Source: JABWBD01 sp040768665
GTDB taxonomy: Bacteria > Planctomycetota > Planctomycetia > Pirellulales > Thermoguttaceae
Assembly (NCBI GenBank): GCA_040768665.1
Contig: JAXGMN010000089.1
Span: 1-33,818, forward strand
Reading direction: 5' to 3'
DNA length: 33,818 nucleotides
Shown here: one piece after another, positions 6,764 through 16,031 of the stretch
How the letters are laid out: every line of letters begins with the position of its first letter
How positions within the stretch are numbered: position 1 is the first letter of the stretch
The notes under the pieces: model-generated
Databases searched by the model: none
The model's input: only the letters and a program-made list of their open reading frames with translations
Told to the model about the DNA's origin: nothing
Position numbers and translations under genes: made by a program

Positions 6764-8338
6764 TCAGGGATCAACGATCGCCTGCTGGAGTTGCTGGCAC
6801 TGCCGGACGCAGTCGCGGAGGACCGATTCGAGAATTCTCATCCTCCCGAGCACGTCCTTCTCGCGAATGGTTGCCGAACTGCCGGAGGGCTTGCTTCGGG
6901 GTGCTGCCCCGGTTGCGCCGAGAAACGACTGGGGCGAATCGCCCAAGGCGGCGGCGCGTTCCGCGAGAGAGCCTGTGACGGCAGCCGGCTTCTGCTTGTT
7001 GTCCGGCGGTTCGCCGCTTGGCGATACCAGGCGCTTTGCATGTCCTGGCGGAACGACGCGGCACGGGTCGAGGACCGACCAGACGTAGTGGCGGTGTTCG
7101 TCCTGGCAGAGCACCGGGGCGTTGGCGCCGAACAGGGAGAACTCGCGGAATCCCAAAGCGACCGCCCGGGCCAGATAGCGGCGATTCGTGCTGAACGAAA
7201 CCGCCTCGCCCGTCGACCGGGAGCTGGACAGGACGATTTCGATCGGCTGGCGTCGACCTTCCTGCTTGGCCCTCAAGAGGACCTTGCCGTTAAGCTCGAC
7301 GGTCACCGGAAAGTCCCTCTCGGCACCTTGCGGCAACTGGGGCAGCGATCGGAGGAGCCGTTCCGCGTCCTGCGGAGCAACGTTGAGCGTGGCAATGACC
7401 TCCTTGCCGTTTCGGAAGCAGGCATCGACCTCTGGGAACTGTCCGGTCGTGTCGATTCGCAAAAAGATGCGGTAGCCGTTCGCCTCAAATGAGATCCACT
7501 CGGCCGAGCGGCCAACTCGCACCGCTTCGTCGTGCCCGAGCTCCGTGGAGGCAAAGACCTCGTTGGCCGGCATCAGGAGAGATTCTTGCCAGGGAAATGC
7601 GAACCCACGTTGGATGAGCATCTGCCGGCCGTCGGTGGCGACGATCGCCCCCTCATCGCCCCGGAGTTGGACCGAACCCAGTGCATAGCGGGATGAGAGG
7701 CAATTCGAGGTCGTCTGACATGCGTGCGCCAATGCCCGCAGCACCCCCGGTGGGTTCTCGGTAAACCGCCACGATGCGCCCGTTTGTGCTGGAAAGCACG
7801 CCTGCGGCTCGTTCGGCGGTTCAACTTGTACCAATTGCGGCAGTTCGCCGTAGCGCCAGCCGGCCACGACCCGTCCATCGGTAAGCGCGTCGATCTGGAC
7901 GGGGTCATCGACCTTCCCTTCGCAGTCGGCCAGCAGTCTCATCGGCACCAAGAGCCGTTCTGCCGGCAGCGGACCGTGAAGATGGTATTCGACGGCCGCT
8001 TGATGGCCCCTGGCGCGGATACGTAGTCCATCGTCGCACGCGAGAAGTTCCAGCGGAGGTTCCGCCTCTCGCAGCGAAACGTTCAAGGCCCGGCGCACGA
8101 CTCGATGGAGGTCGTACGCCAGGCGACGGCTGAGGGTGATCAACAGGAAGTCCTCCAGGTTCTTTGGGCCGTAAGAATGACGGCGTGCAGAATACCCGGA
8201 CACGAGCATTCTCGCGCCACGGCGGAACGGATCGTCGAACAGAGCGATCTTCTCGGTGATGGAGCCCGTGGCGAGTGCAGGGGCGTCCTCTTCGTTCGTC
8301 TTCCCCGGGGGGAGTTCGGCGCCAGCAGCCATCGCCAT
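6764..8338 (-). CDS. DNA polymerase sliding-clamp-like protein
   Basis: The 524-residue protein contains SRYALGSVQLRGDEGAIVAT followed by DGRQML (about residues 215-241). This resembles the beta-clamp (DnaN) segment in which a strand-turn is followed by 'ATDG-R-L'. Further repeats of the clamp type can be guessed (LLMPANEVF; VTVELNGKVLLRAKQEG; FSTNRRYLARAVALGF). It is longer than DnaN (about 370) because of an N-terminal extension and a low-complexity tail (~440-524) with a final helix. It would encircle DNA as an element-encoded processivity factor. The ATG has no clear ribosome site; a second ATG lies two codons later (8332). A hypothetical phage protein is the alternative. Confidence 0.5.
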   Translation of the reverse strand: MAMAAGAELPPGKTNEEDAPALATGSITEKIALFDDPFRRGARMLVSGYSARRHSYGPKNLEDFLLITLSRRLAYDLHRVVRRALNVSLREAEPPLELLACDDGLRIRARGHQAAVEYHLHGPLPAERLLVPMRLLADCEGKVDDPVQIDALTDGRVVAGWRYGELPQLVQVEPPNEPQACFPAQTGASWRFTENPPGVLRALAHACQTTSNCLSSRYALGSVQLRGDEGAIVATDGRQMLIQRGFAFPWQESLLMPANEVFASTELGHDEAVRVGRSAEWISFEANGYRIFLRIDTTGQFPEVDACFRNGKEVIATLNVAPQDAERLLRSLPQLPQGAERDFPVTVELNGKVLLRAKQEGRRQPIEIVLSSSRSTGEAVSFSTNRRYLARAVALGFREFSLFGANAPVLCQDEHRHYVWSVLDPCRVVPPGHAKRLVSPSGEPPDNKQKPAAVTGSLAERAAALGDSPQSFLGATGAAPRSKPSGSSATIREKDVLGRMRILESVLRDCVRQCQQLQQAIVDP

Positions 8339-9080
8339 CGATTACTTGAAGAGAATGTCGCCGGTCGTGGGGCTTTTCCTCCAAGGACTGCTGGTCCAAA
8401 CCACCTCACCCCAATGACAAGGATGGGGCCGACGCCGGTGTCCCTGGCGAGACTCGGGAGAACACGGACTCCGTCGAGTCGATGGCGCCGCTTCTCGGCA
8501 GCAACAATGGGGCAACGCAGAGTCACGGAGTCAAGAAATTTTCGTTCTTTCCCGGAAAACGCGCGACACCAGCGCGCTTGGCGCGCAAGCGGAACTCGGC
8601 CAACCCATGGCGGCGGCCCGTTGCACAAGAACATCACCAGGGATCGTGTCGTGCAAGAATATCCGGAAGGCCCATCCGATAAACGGTCCTTCCTATGGAA
8701 AATGCCCGACAACGGGCCAGTTGTTAAGCCCTCGTGCAACTGTCTCACGAGAGCCGGAAGAACCACACATGACGGTTTCGTCGCATCTCTCCCGCAGGGT
8801 CGACCGGAACAGGGTCAACGAGATCCAACCGTTTGATGGATCACGCAAGAGATTCCGCGTGCGCGTCGCCACAGACTCCGCCGGGAGCGGTGAGGGAAAG
8901 CTTTACCGAAAAACTTCCCAAGACGGCATCGCGCCTCGCGCGACTCCGCTGGCAACGGAAGCCAGTGAGATCAGTGGGAGTGGGGCCCGTTTCTCACACT
9001 CCCCATGACACATCCACGTCAGGCCGACGTGCCGGCACGAATGGAATCTGTCGCGACAGGGAGGCGAGATCCAGGACGGT
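8339..9080. other. no gene recognised; left part of a duplicated segment from about 8820
   Basis: Both strands lack a convincing coding frame between the clamp-like gene and the first Rpn-like gene. From about 8820 the sequence is a diverged copy of 10577-10837. Confidence 0.5.
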
Positions 9081-10398
9081 TCATCCTTCCCCGGGCGATG
9101 TCGGCAAGCCGAGATCCGTGAGCGAGGCGGCTTTGTTGATCTTCAGGGCCAAGTGTCGCAACTCGTCTTCCGACAGCCCTTCCAACGCGACCCGGATCGG
9201 TTCCGATACCGGGCCAAACCGGTCTTCGATCAGCGAACAGATCAGCTCCATCTGTCCTTCGTGCCGCCCTTTCTCAATGCCCTTCTCCATCCCCTTCTCC
9301 ATTCCCTTTTCGATTCCCTCTTCCATTCCCTTTTCATAGATCGTCTGATTCATGGCACGTACCCCAGCATAGGTTTTCGATTGCAGCAGGTTCTCGAACT
9401 GCCGCTGTTGCTCCTCATCCAGCGGCAGATAGGCTTGCACACACTCGCCGAGCAAGAAACGCTCTTGCTCGCTCAACGGTGACTCCGCCAGCCGGCGCAA
9501 GGCCTCCGCCCCCAGCCATGCCGCCCGATCGGCCGGAATCTTCATAAGTACCGAGAGAGCCACTCCCAACCAGTTGTCTCCCTGCAGGTATTCTATACCG
9601 TCCAGCCCCGGCAGGCCCACATACAGGTACTGAAAGCGGTTGATCTCCAGGCCCCAAAGTTCCTCCACGTGACGCTGCACGCCGATGCCGTCCAGCCCCA
9701 CCTTCAAGTAGAGCACGATCGGCAGCACCGGCAACTCGTGCTTGTCGCGGAGAAAATGGTAATAGTACGGCAAGCGGGGCGTGAGCCGGCTGGTGCGGTC
9801 CGGCGACTCGATTTCGATGTGCACCAGCAGCAGGGAGGCGGTCACCGCGGGGTCCGTGGTCGCGGCAATCGGAACCCTCGCGACCAGGTCCAGCACGTGC
9901 CGGGAGCCCTCCGGCGGATCGGGATAGAGCTCCTTGTCAAGCCACTCGACACCGGACAGATCCAAATGTGCCGCCCAGTCGGCGAAGAACAGAAGCAGGA
10001 AGTCGTCGAAGAACTCCCGGATCAGGGTCTTGAAGCGTTGATCGTGGTCCATACTTGTGGTAATCCTCAACGTGGAAAATACTGTCAAGAGAGTCAAGAG
10101 AGTCGCGTTCCCAGGGACACGAAGGTCGGTGGCGGTTCGCGACACACACCATCCAGACCCTGCCCAACCGGGAAGAATAACCAATCAGCGGCCTTGAAAC
10201 GCGCAAGGTTCGCGGCGTTCGATCTCGGTCGCGTTGCCGACAAGGTGGCAAGGAATGCCGACAGGGCATCGAGCGTCCTGTGCCCCGGGCGAAGCCGCAT
10301 GGGGCGGCCGGACGCATCAGCGCAAATCGTCACTCCTCGTGGGACGATGCGAGCAGATGAATTGTCGCTCGGATGACCGTCTGGTCGTTACCCCAATC
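8820..10398. repeat. direct duplication, copy A (about 1.58 kb)
   Basis: Matches 10577-12155 at a constant offset of 1757 bases. Identity is very high from about 9340 to 10390 and falls leftward; before 9060 only patches are shared (for example CAAGACGGCATCGCGC). Homology ends at the bases GGTCGTTACCCC near 10393. Confidence 0.9.
9081..10052 (-). CDS. Rpn-like PD-(D/E)XK nuclease / DUF4351-type protein, copy A
   Basis: The 323-residue protein starts MDHDQRFKTLIREFFDDFLL, a typical start of planctomycete and cyanobacterial Rpn-related proteins. The core has DLSGVEWLDKELYPDPP and SLLLVHIEIESPDRTSRLTP (D..., then E-x-E of a PD-(D/E)XK fold, residues ~28-110). A linker of repeated EKG(M/I) units (about residues 253-271) follows, then the DUF4351-like tail (LIEDRFGPVSEPIRVALEGL). 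The ATG at 10052 is preferred to an upstream frame extension because the family starts there; GAGG lies 12 bases before it. Rpn proteins cut DNA and some limit phage. It is intact and has a near-identical twin next door. Confidence 0.75.
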   Translation of the reverse strand: MDHDQRFKTLIREFFDDFLLLFFADWAAHLDLSGVEWLDKELYPDPPEGSRHVLDLVARVPIAATTDPAVTASLLLVHIEIESPDRTSRLTPRLPYYYHFLRDKHELPVLPIVLYLKVGLDGIGVQRHVEELWGLEINRFQYLYVGLPGLDGIEYLQGDNWLGVALSVLMKIPADRAAWLGAEALRRLAESPLSEQERFLLGECVQAYLPLDEEQQRQFENLLQSKTYAGVRAMNQTIYEKGMEEGIEKGMEKGMEKGIEKGRHEGQMELICSLIEDRFGPVSEPIRVALEGLSEDELRHLALKINKAASLTDLGLPTSPGEG

Positions 10399-10837
10399 AA
10401 CGTCCGCGGTCCGAGCAACACGAAGACGACTAGGTCAAGGGCACAGGCCGGCTATCTCCAGAGGCATCCCGAGTTGACAAAGTCGCAGAGACGCTTCGTC
10501 CCAACCGGCTTGTTGCGTCGCTGATCCCGTCAACGACGACTTCAGTGTGGAATATCAGAGGAACCCTTCCCGCCGTTGCCCGACCGTTCGACGGATCACG
10601 CCAAGATCTCAGTTCGCTTCGCCGAATACCCCGTCATGGGCGGCGACGGAAAGCTTCCCCAAGACGGCATCGCGCAGACAGAATCCCCCTCTTGCCCAAT
10701 TGCGCTGGCGGTGGGACCCCCGCGATGTTGTCATCACCCGAATTCCGTCCACTTTCGCTCACCGCCCATCCCCATCAGGCCGGCATGCCGGCACGAAAAG
10801 AATCTGTGGCGACGGAGACAACGAGCTCCAAGACGGT
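10053..10837. other. spacer between the two Rpn-like copies
   Basis: 10053-10398 is duplicated at 11810-12155 and almost unchanged, so the conserved block includes the region upstream of the gene, probably its promoter. 10399-10576 is unique. 10577-10837 is the diverged left end of copy B. No coding frame is supported. Confidence 0.5.
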
Positions 10838-12155
10838 TCATCCTTCCCCGGGCGATGTCGGCAAGCCGAGATCCGTGAGCGAGGCGGCTTTGTTGATCTT
10901 CAGGGCCAAGTGTCGCAACTCGTCCTCCGACAGTCCTTCCAATGCGACCCGGATCGGTTCCGGTATCGGGCCAAACCGGTCTTCGATCAGCGAACAGATC
11001 AGCTCCATCTGCCCTTCGTGCCGCCCCTTCTCAATCCCCTTTTCGATTCCCTCCTGGATTCCTTTTTCGATTCCCTCTTCCATTCCCTTTTCATAGATCG
11101 TCTGATTCATGGCACGTACCCCAGCATAGGATTTCGATTGCAGCAGGTTCTCGAACTGCCGCTGTTGCTCCTCATCCAGCGGCAGATAGGCTTGCACACA
11201 CTCGCCGAGCAAGAAACGCTCTTGCTCGCTCAACGGTGACTCCGCCAGCCGGCGCAAGGCCTCCGCCCCCAGCCATGCCGCCCGATCGGCCGGAATCTTC
11301 ATAAGTACCGAGAGAGCCACTCCCAACCAGTTGTCTCCCTGCAGGTATTCTATACCGTCCAGCCCCGGCAGGCCCACATACAGGTACTGAAAGCGGTTGA
11401 TCTCCAGGCCCCAAAGTTCCTCCACGTGACGCTGCACGCCGATGCCGTCCAGCCCCACCTTCAAGTAGAGCACGATCGGCAGCACCGGCAACTCGTGCTT
11501 GTCGCGGAGAAAATGGTAATAGTACGGCAAGCGGGGCGTGAGCCGGCTGGTGCGGTCCGGCGACTCGATTTCGATGTGCACCAGCAGCAGGGAGGCGGTC
11601 ACCGCGGGGTCCGTGGTCGCGGCAATCGGAACCCTCGCGACCAGGTCCAGCACGTGCCGGGAGCCCTCCGGCGGATCGGGATAGAGCTCCTTGTCAAGCC
11701 ACTCGACACCGGACAGATCCAAATGTGCCGCCCAGTCGGCGAAGAACAGAAGCAGGAAGTCGTCGAAGAACTCCCGGATCAGGGTCTTGAAGCGTTGATC
11801 GTGGTCCATACTTGTGGTAATCCTCAACGTGGAAAATACTGTCAAGAGAGTCAAGAGAGTCGCGTTCCCAGGGACACGAAGGTCGGTGGCGGTTCGCGAC
11901 ACACACCATCCAGACCCTGCCCAACCGGGAAGAATAACCAATCAGCGGCCTTGAAACGCGCAAGGTTCGCGGCGTTCGATCTCGGTCGCGTTCCCGACAA
12001 GGTGGCAAGGAATGCCGACAGGGCATCGAGCGTCCTGTGCCCCAGGCGAAGCCGCATGGGGTGGCCGGACGCATCAGCGCAAATCGTCACTCCTCGTTGG
12101 GACGATGCGAGCGGATGAATTGTCGCTCGGATGACCGTCTGGTCGTTACCCCGAT
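10577..12155. repeat. direct duplication, copy B (about 1.58 kb)
   Basis: Second copy of 8820-10398. Its right end diverges after the GGTCGTTACCCC motif near 12150. Confidence 0.9.
10838..11809 (-). CDS. Rpn-like PD-(D/E)XK nuclease / DUF4351-type protein, copy B
   Basis: Also 323 residues and essentially the same as copy A through residue ~240. Differences cluster in the linker (EKGIQEGIEKG instead of EKGMEKGMEKG) and tail (FGPIPEP versus FGPVSEP), plus SKSYAG versus SKTYAG. Same start, same upstream sequence and same orientation, so expression would be expected to be alike. The linker repeats are a 12-bp coding minisatellite; its units are shuffled between copies without loss of frame. Function as for copy A: a predicted nuclease related to Rpn, possibly defensive. 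An older transposase_31/DUF4351 annotation is the alternative name. Confidence 0.75.
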   Translation of the reverse strand: MDHDQRFKTLIREFFDDFLLLFFADWAAHLDLSGVEWLDKELYPDPPEGSRHVLDLVARVPIAATTDPAVTASLLLVHIEIESPDRTSRLTPRLPYYYHFLRDKHELPVLPIVLYLKVGLDGIGVQRHVEELWGLEINRFQYLYVGLPGLDGIEYLQGDNWLGVALSVLMKIPADRAAWLGAEALRRLAESPLSEQERFLLGECVQAYLPLDEEQQRQFENLLQSKSYAGVRAMNQTIYEKGMEEGIEKGIQEGIEKGIEKGRHEGQMELICSLIEDRFGPIPEPIRVALEGLSEDELRHLALKINKAASLTDLGLPTSPGEG

Positions 12156-12407
12156 CCAACTTCGCACATCCGGCAACCCAGCGCCCGGGTTACGGGGACG
12201 CGACAGCGATGTCCCGATGCCTGCCGGTTTGACGTAGCGGCCGACACACTTCATGGAAGCCGAACTGCGGCGCTCCGCACGGCGCCACCCTCGCTTGCCC
12301 CCGCCCTCTTGCCTTTTTCTTCAGATCCTCGCGATCGTCTTGCCCACGGCCGGTGACTCTCGGATCTGCCGGTTTTCGCCCGTCCCGCACGAGCGAATCT
12401 GGATCTC
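11810..12407. other. right end of duplication and unique DNA
   Basis: 11810-12155 is the upstream region of copy B. 12156-12407 shows no gene on either strand. Confidence 0.45.
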
Positions 12408-13207
12408 TCACGTGGCACGTTTGTCGCGTAGCAGCCGATCCATCCACTCGCGAGATTCATCAGACAACGGGGGAACCGGATCCTGATGGTAATCGACATC
12501 AAGATCGCAGGCGGCTCGGTCGTAGGCGGCGGAAAACACCCCCTGGAGATTCAGGGGGCCTCACCGTCTTCGGGTCGCAAAGCAATGGGAACAGCGGGCA
12601 GGCGCTGCGGCAGCAAGATCGGCCAAACGCGCGATTTCGGCCGCCGGTCGCTTCGCGAGACGTGAAGGTAATAGTCCGCTGGCGGAAGCAGCTCGCGAGC
12701 AGTCAGCGACACCCCGTCACGCAAGAGATCGAGCTCGACGAAATGACTTGGCGATTTCATCACCTCGGTGCGCTGTTGGAGATAGCTCTCCCGGCCCCGT
12801 GATCCGGACACCTTGTTGGTCGGGCTGAGGATTTCGATCACGGTGACGACCAGGCGATGCTCATGATCAATGACCTCCAATCGGGCCTCGTGGATCTCGT
12901 CTTCGATCAGGGTGGTCAGGTCCACGGGTTCCGCGACCGCCGCTACGGCAGGCGCCGGCGTGATGCCATGATCCGAAGGCGAGCCGCCTTGCCTGGTATG
13001 AGCAACAGGGGGTTCCGGAATGTTCACTTGACGCCCTGGATCATTTTCGTCCGAGATGTACACGCGATTCTGGACGCGAAGAGAATACTTGGGCCGCAAC
13101 GTCCGGTTGATCTCGGCCTGCATCTGAGAGATCACGCCATGATGGACGTCCGGCCATCGTCCAGGGTCCTCAAGATACGGGTCCATTCCTGGGAAATGCG
13201 AAGGCAT
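12408..13207 (-). pseudogene. DUF4058 family gene with one frameshift
   Basis: Starts MPSHFPGMDPYLEDPGRWPD, the hallmark of DUF4058 proteins, and runs through RPKYSLRVQNRVYISDE and VEILSPTNK-type segments (VTVIEILSPTNKVSGSRGRE) to EDGEAP, where TGA (12551-12553) stops it. Adding one base in the C5 run there restores LNLQGVFSAAYDRAACDLDV and a normal family ending (DPVPPL ... RLLRDKRAT) with stop at 12408-12410. The restored length is 266 residues, the usual size. Function is unknown; DUF4058 is abundant in planctomycetes and cyanobacteria. A homopolymer sequencing error would explain the same data. Confidence 0.8.
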
Positions 13208-14399
13208 GAAAAAACCCTTCCGGCTGACCGCTCGAACACCACAGTTCCCTCGTGCTGGACCCGCGAACCTGATCGAGCCAGGCCGTCCAGGCATCCGGGT
13301 ACGAACCGAGGCAGAGATGATCCTGATCAGAACGGCCGTCGTGGACGACCGCCGGCGCGGCAACCGCATCGCCAATCTCCTTTCACGGCCCTCCTGCGGG
13401 CGGAAATCGATATCAAGATCAGCCGTAAGGAGCCCTGCCGCGAACTGGTGGCAAATCACCGGTGGGGCTCGCGCAGCGGTGAGCTAGACCGTCACCACAA
13501 GAAAAATGCCCGCCCAGGCAGCAGAAATTAAGCTCGTGCGGCTGGCTTTGGAGAAAAGCCGAGATCCTCTCCCTGGGTCCTGGCCGTTTGTCGCCCGGAC
13601 TGAACGGCTGTTTCTGTGCCTGTGGATGTCTGCACTGCGAATGAGGTGATCGGTCTGGATTACTCAGACTGCCTCCACAGGCCGAGGTTGGTGGCCGACC
13701 AGACCATCGATCCTGTTCGGCAAGAACCCGTTGTCAACGTCCCGTTTCTCGCCCGCGATGATCTTGCGAACATATTCCCAACGGTCGCGACCACCTCCGA
13801 CAGCTTCCCACGTTCCCTGGTTTTGGCTCGATTTCGCCGAACCAGCCCGCCAGCTTCCTAAGTGGTTGCCACTACACGACTTGCTGCCGACGGACGGCCG
13901 GAAAAAATTCTCACGTTTTCGTGTTTGGCAGAGTGCGCGCACGAAGTAAGATCGATCTTGTTGCGACTGCGCCTTTTCAGGCGGGCCACGGGAGTCAGCG
14001 GCCTTGCCCGCCAGGATCCGCAGCCATGGATGCGGTGTATCCACTCGGAGAGGAGATCTCCGGACCCGAGAGGTGGACCTCCGCGCTCCGCACTTCCCAG
14101 CGAAACATATCGCCCCCCAACAAACAGATGTCCGCTGACAGGAACTTTTCGAAGCCGTTGACCACCGCCGGGTGCGGCAGTGGTCTCTTCCGGCAACGCC
14201 TCCCCGTCCGCCGCCGCGGCAACGCCCCCGCCGTCGGCCTGGAAAATCTCCCCAAGGATTTCCGGGAACGTCGAAATTCGACTCCCTTGGATTTTTCCAC
14301 TGTCCGGATATTCGCCGTTAAACGCGGTTGGCAGCCTGGCGAGTTTCCAGGTGGCCGGGCCGCTTGCGTAACGCAGGTCGCACAAAAGGAGGAATCCAA
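13208..14399. other. about 1.2 kb without a recognisable gene
   Basis: No frame shows a family signature or a good ribosome site. The last 15 bases (AAAGGAGG at 14385-14392) are the ribosome site of the next gene. Decayed genes may be present but cannot be identified by reading. Confidence 0.4.
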
Positions 14400-15443
14400 A
14401 TGATATTCCCGTCAAACGCCCCCAACGTAACCGCCGTGCCGGTCTTACCGGACGCATCGATGCGGCCGCCGGGGGTAGGGACACCGACGCAGCGTCGCGG
14501 CGGCCCGCGTACGCCGGACGGCAAGCGTCGTGCCAGTCAAAACGCCGTAACTCACGGTCTTTCCGCCACCACGCGGTTGCCGGAAGTACTGGGCCGCCAT
14601 GTGCTCGATGGATACGTCCGTGAGCTCACCGCGGAGTGGCGCCCGACAACTCCCACCCAACACATCCTCGTGCAGGAGATCGCCCGCCACGCCGCCGCGC
14701 TCGAACGAATCGAGCAGGCCGAGCAGGCCGCGCTCCGCTTTTCGGCCGCCCAGGCAACGACCATCGGCAGCGTTGACCTTGGCGGCGGTGTCCTTGCCGA
14801 CGAGGAGATTGCTCTGGCGGCCGCGGCGAACGCAGAGTGCGTTGACCGGATCACGCGATATCGTCGCGCACACGAAAAAGGACTGCATTCCGCGTTACAG
14901 AAGCTAACTGAAGACCTTCATCGGCGAAACCCCGTTCGGCAGGAAGTGGGCGCCAGGGGTCGTGCGACACCTTTCGCCAGCGAGGACGACTGCGTCGCCT
15001 ACCTGGTCGAGTGGTCCCGCGGGCAACCGTTCCGTTGTCCCCGGTGCCACCATCCGGAGGCAGTTCGGCTGGCCACCCGGCAACGTCGGCAGTGTGCCGG
15101 TTGCCGGCATCAGGTTGGGATCCGCCACGGGACGCTGATGCATGGATCGCGTGTGCCGCTCTTGGTGTGGTTTCGCGCGATCGCTGTGTTCGTGAAGAAT
15201 CCCGAAATCTCCGCGGCGGACTTTGCCAAGGCGACCGGCTTGCACCGACCGAAGACCGCCCGCAGGGTGCTCAGGAAGATCCGCGACGCCGCCACGGGGC
15301 CAGATGCCCGGCAGTTGCTGGCCGGTCTGGACACCGTCTTCCAGACGCCGATCGGCGAGTTTTCCTTGGCTGCCTCAAGCGCCCCGGAAAACCCGATTTT
15401 GCAGAACGAACTGAAAGATCCGCGCTGGGGGAGGAGGTCGTAG
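14400..15443 (+). CDS. TerS-like protein with IS1595-type zinc ribbon
   Basis: The 347-residue protein has three parts. Residues ~31-56 (RRGGPRTPDGKRRASQNAVT) are a basic motif frequent near phage small-terminase-like genes. Residues ~60-180 are helical. Residues 211-300 contain a zinc ribbon (C213-PR-C216 ... C232-AG-C235) followed by RHGTLMHGSRVPLLVWF and a helix-turn-helix (SAADFAKATGLHRPKTARRV). That last part is the N-terminal DNA-binding half of IS1595-family transposases; the catalytic DDE half is absent. AAAGGAGG sits 7 bases before ATG 14400. With a large terminase two genes downstream, a DNA-recognition (small terminase) role is likely, but inferred. A truncated transposase is the alternative. 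Confidence 0.6.
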   Translation: MIFPSNAPNVTAVPVLPDASMRPPGVGTPTQRRGGPRTPDGKRRASQNAVTHGLSATTRLPEVLGRHVLDGYVRELTAEWRPTTPTQHILVQEIARHAAALERIEQAEQAALRFSAAQATTIGSVDLGGGVLADEEIALAAAANAECVDRITRYRRAHEKGLHSALQKLTEDLHRRNPVRQEVGARGRATPFASEDDCVAYLVEWSRGQPFRCPRCHHPEAVRLATRQRRQCAGCRHQVGIRHGTLMHGSRVPLLVWFRAIAVFVKNPEISAADFAKATGLHRPKTARRVLRKIRDAATGPDARQLLAGLDTVFQTPIGEFSLAASSAPENPILQNELKDPRWGRRS

Positions 15444-15610
15444 GCCATGATTTCAACAGCGGTTCGGACCTCGGCCACCGCGGTCCATCGGCAGACCGCC
15501 TGCAGGAGGTGTACATCGCGCTGACTTTTCCGGCATGGCTTTTTGGGCCAGCCGGCATGAGGAAAACTCGTAGTTGTTTTGCTTGGGATCGATCGAAGGA
15601 GGTCTTGACT

Positions 15611-16015
15611 ATGAGTTCTGGAAAAGACTATCTCGCGCTGCCGGCCCCGCACGATCCGGACGACCACAGCCCGCACGGCGAGCCCCGTGGTGGTCGCTCG
15701 AGACGTCGGAGGAAGATCCCCTCGCGCGAAGAGATCTACGATCAGGTTTTGCAACTCATCGGCCTGGTGGTCATGGGTTACACAAAGTCCTCGCAGGCGA
15801 ACGTAATCCTAAAAGGCCTGAAGATGATCCTCGACGGACACTATCGGGACCAGCACGCCGGCGGACCAGGGGAAGACCAGCAGAACTTGGCCGAACTCTG
15901 CCGCAAGGACCCGCAACTGCTGAAGATGGTCGAAGGGCTGCTGACGGATGAACAGGTTGCGTGGGTCCTGGAAGGGCTGCAGCCGGAAAGCGGCCCCGAC
16001 ATCGGGGACGAGTAA
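15611..16015 (+). CDS. small protein between terminase genes
   Basis: A 134-residue protein (MSSGKDYLALPAPHDPDDHS...) with an acidic/His start, a basic patch (GGRSRRRRKIPSREEIYDQV, ~28-47), a helical middle (LIGLVVMGYTKSSQANVILK) and an acidic tail (LPESGPDIGDE-like). AAGGAGG lies 8 bases before the ATG, the best ribosome site in the window. The large terminase starts 17 bases after its stop, so the two are probably co-translated. I do not recognise the family. Position suggests a packaging accessory, for example a small-terminase component or a DNA-binding partner. Confidence 0.65.
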   Translation: MSSGKDYLALPAPHDPDDHSPHGEPRGGRSRRRRKIPSREEIYDQVLQLIGLVVMGYTKSSQANVILKGLKMILDGHYRDQHAGGPGEDQQNLAELCRKDPQLLKMVEGLLTDEQVAWVLEGLQPESGPDIGDE

Positions 16016-16031
16016 GCCCGGGAGGACGGCG

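Noticed and set aside
9669..10376. Plus-strand frame opposite the Rpn-like gene (also 11426-12118)
   Set aside because: Duplicated only because the real minus-strand gene is duplicated; no domain is seen in it.
12551..13459. 302-residue version of the DUF4058 protein with an 84-residue N-terminal extension
   Set aside because: The family begins at MPSHFPGMDPYLE; the extension has shadow-like composition.
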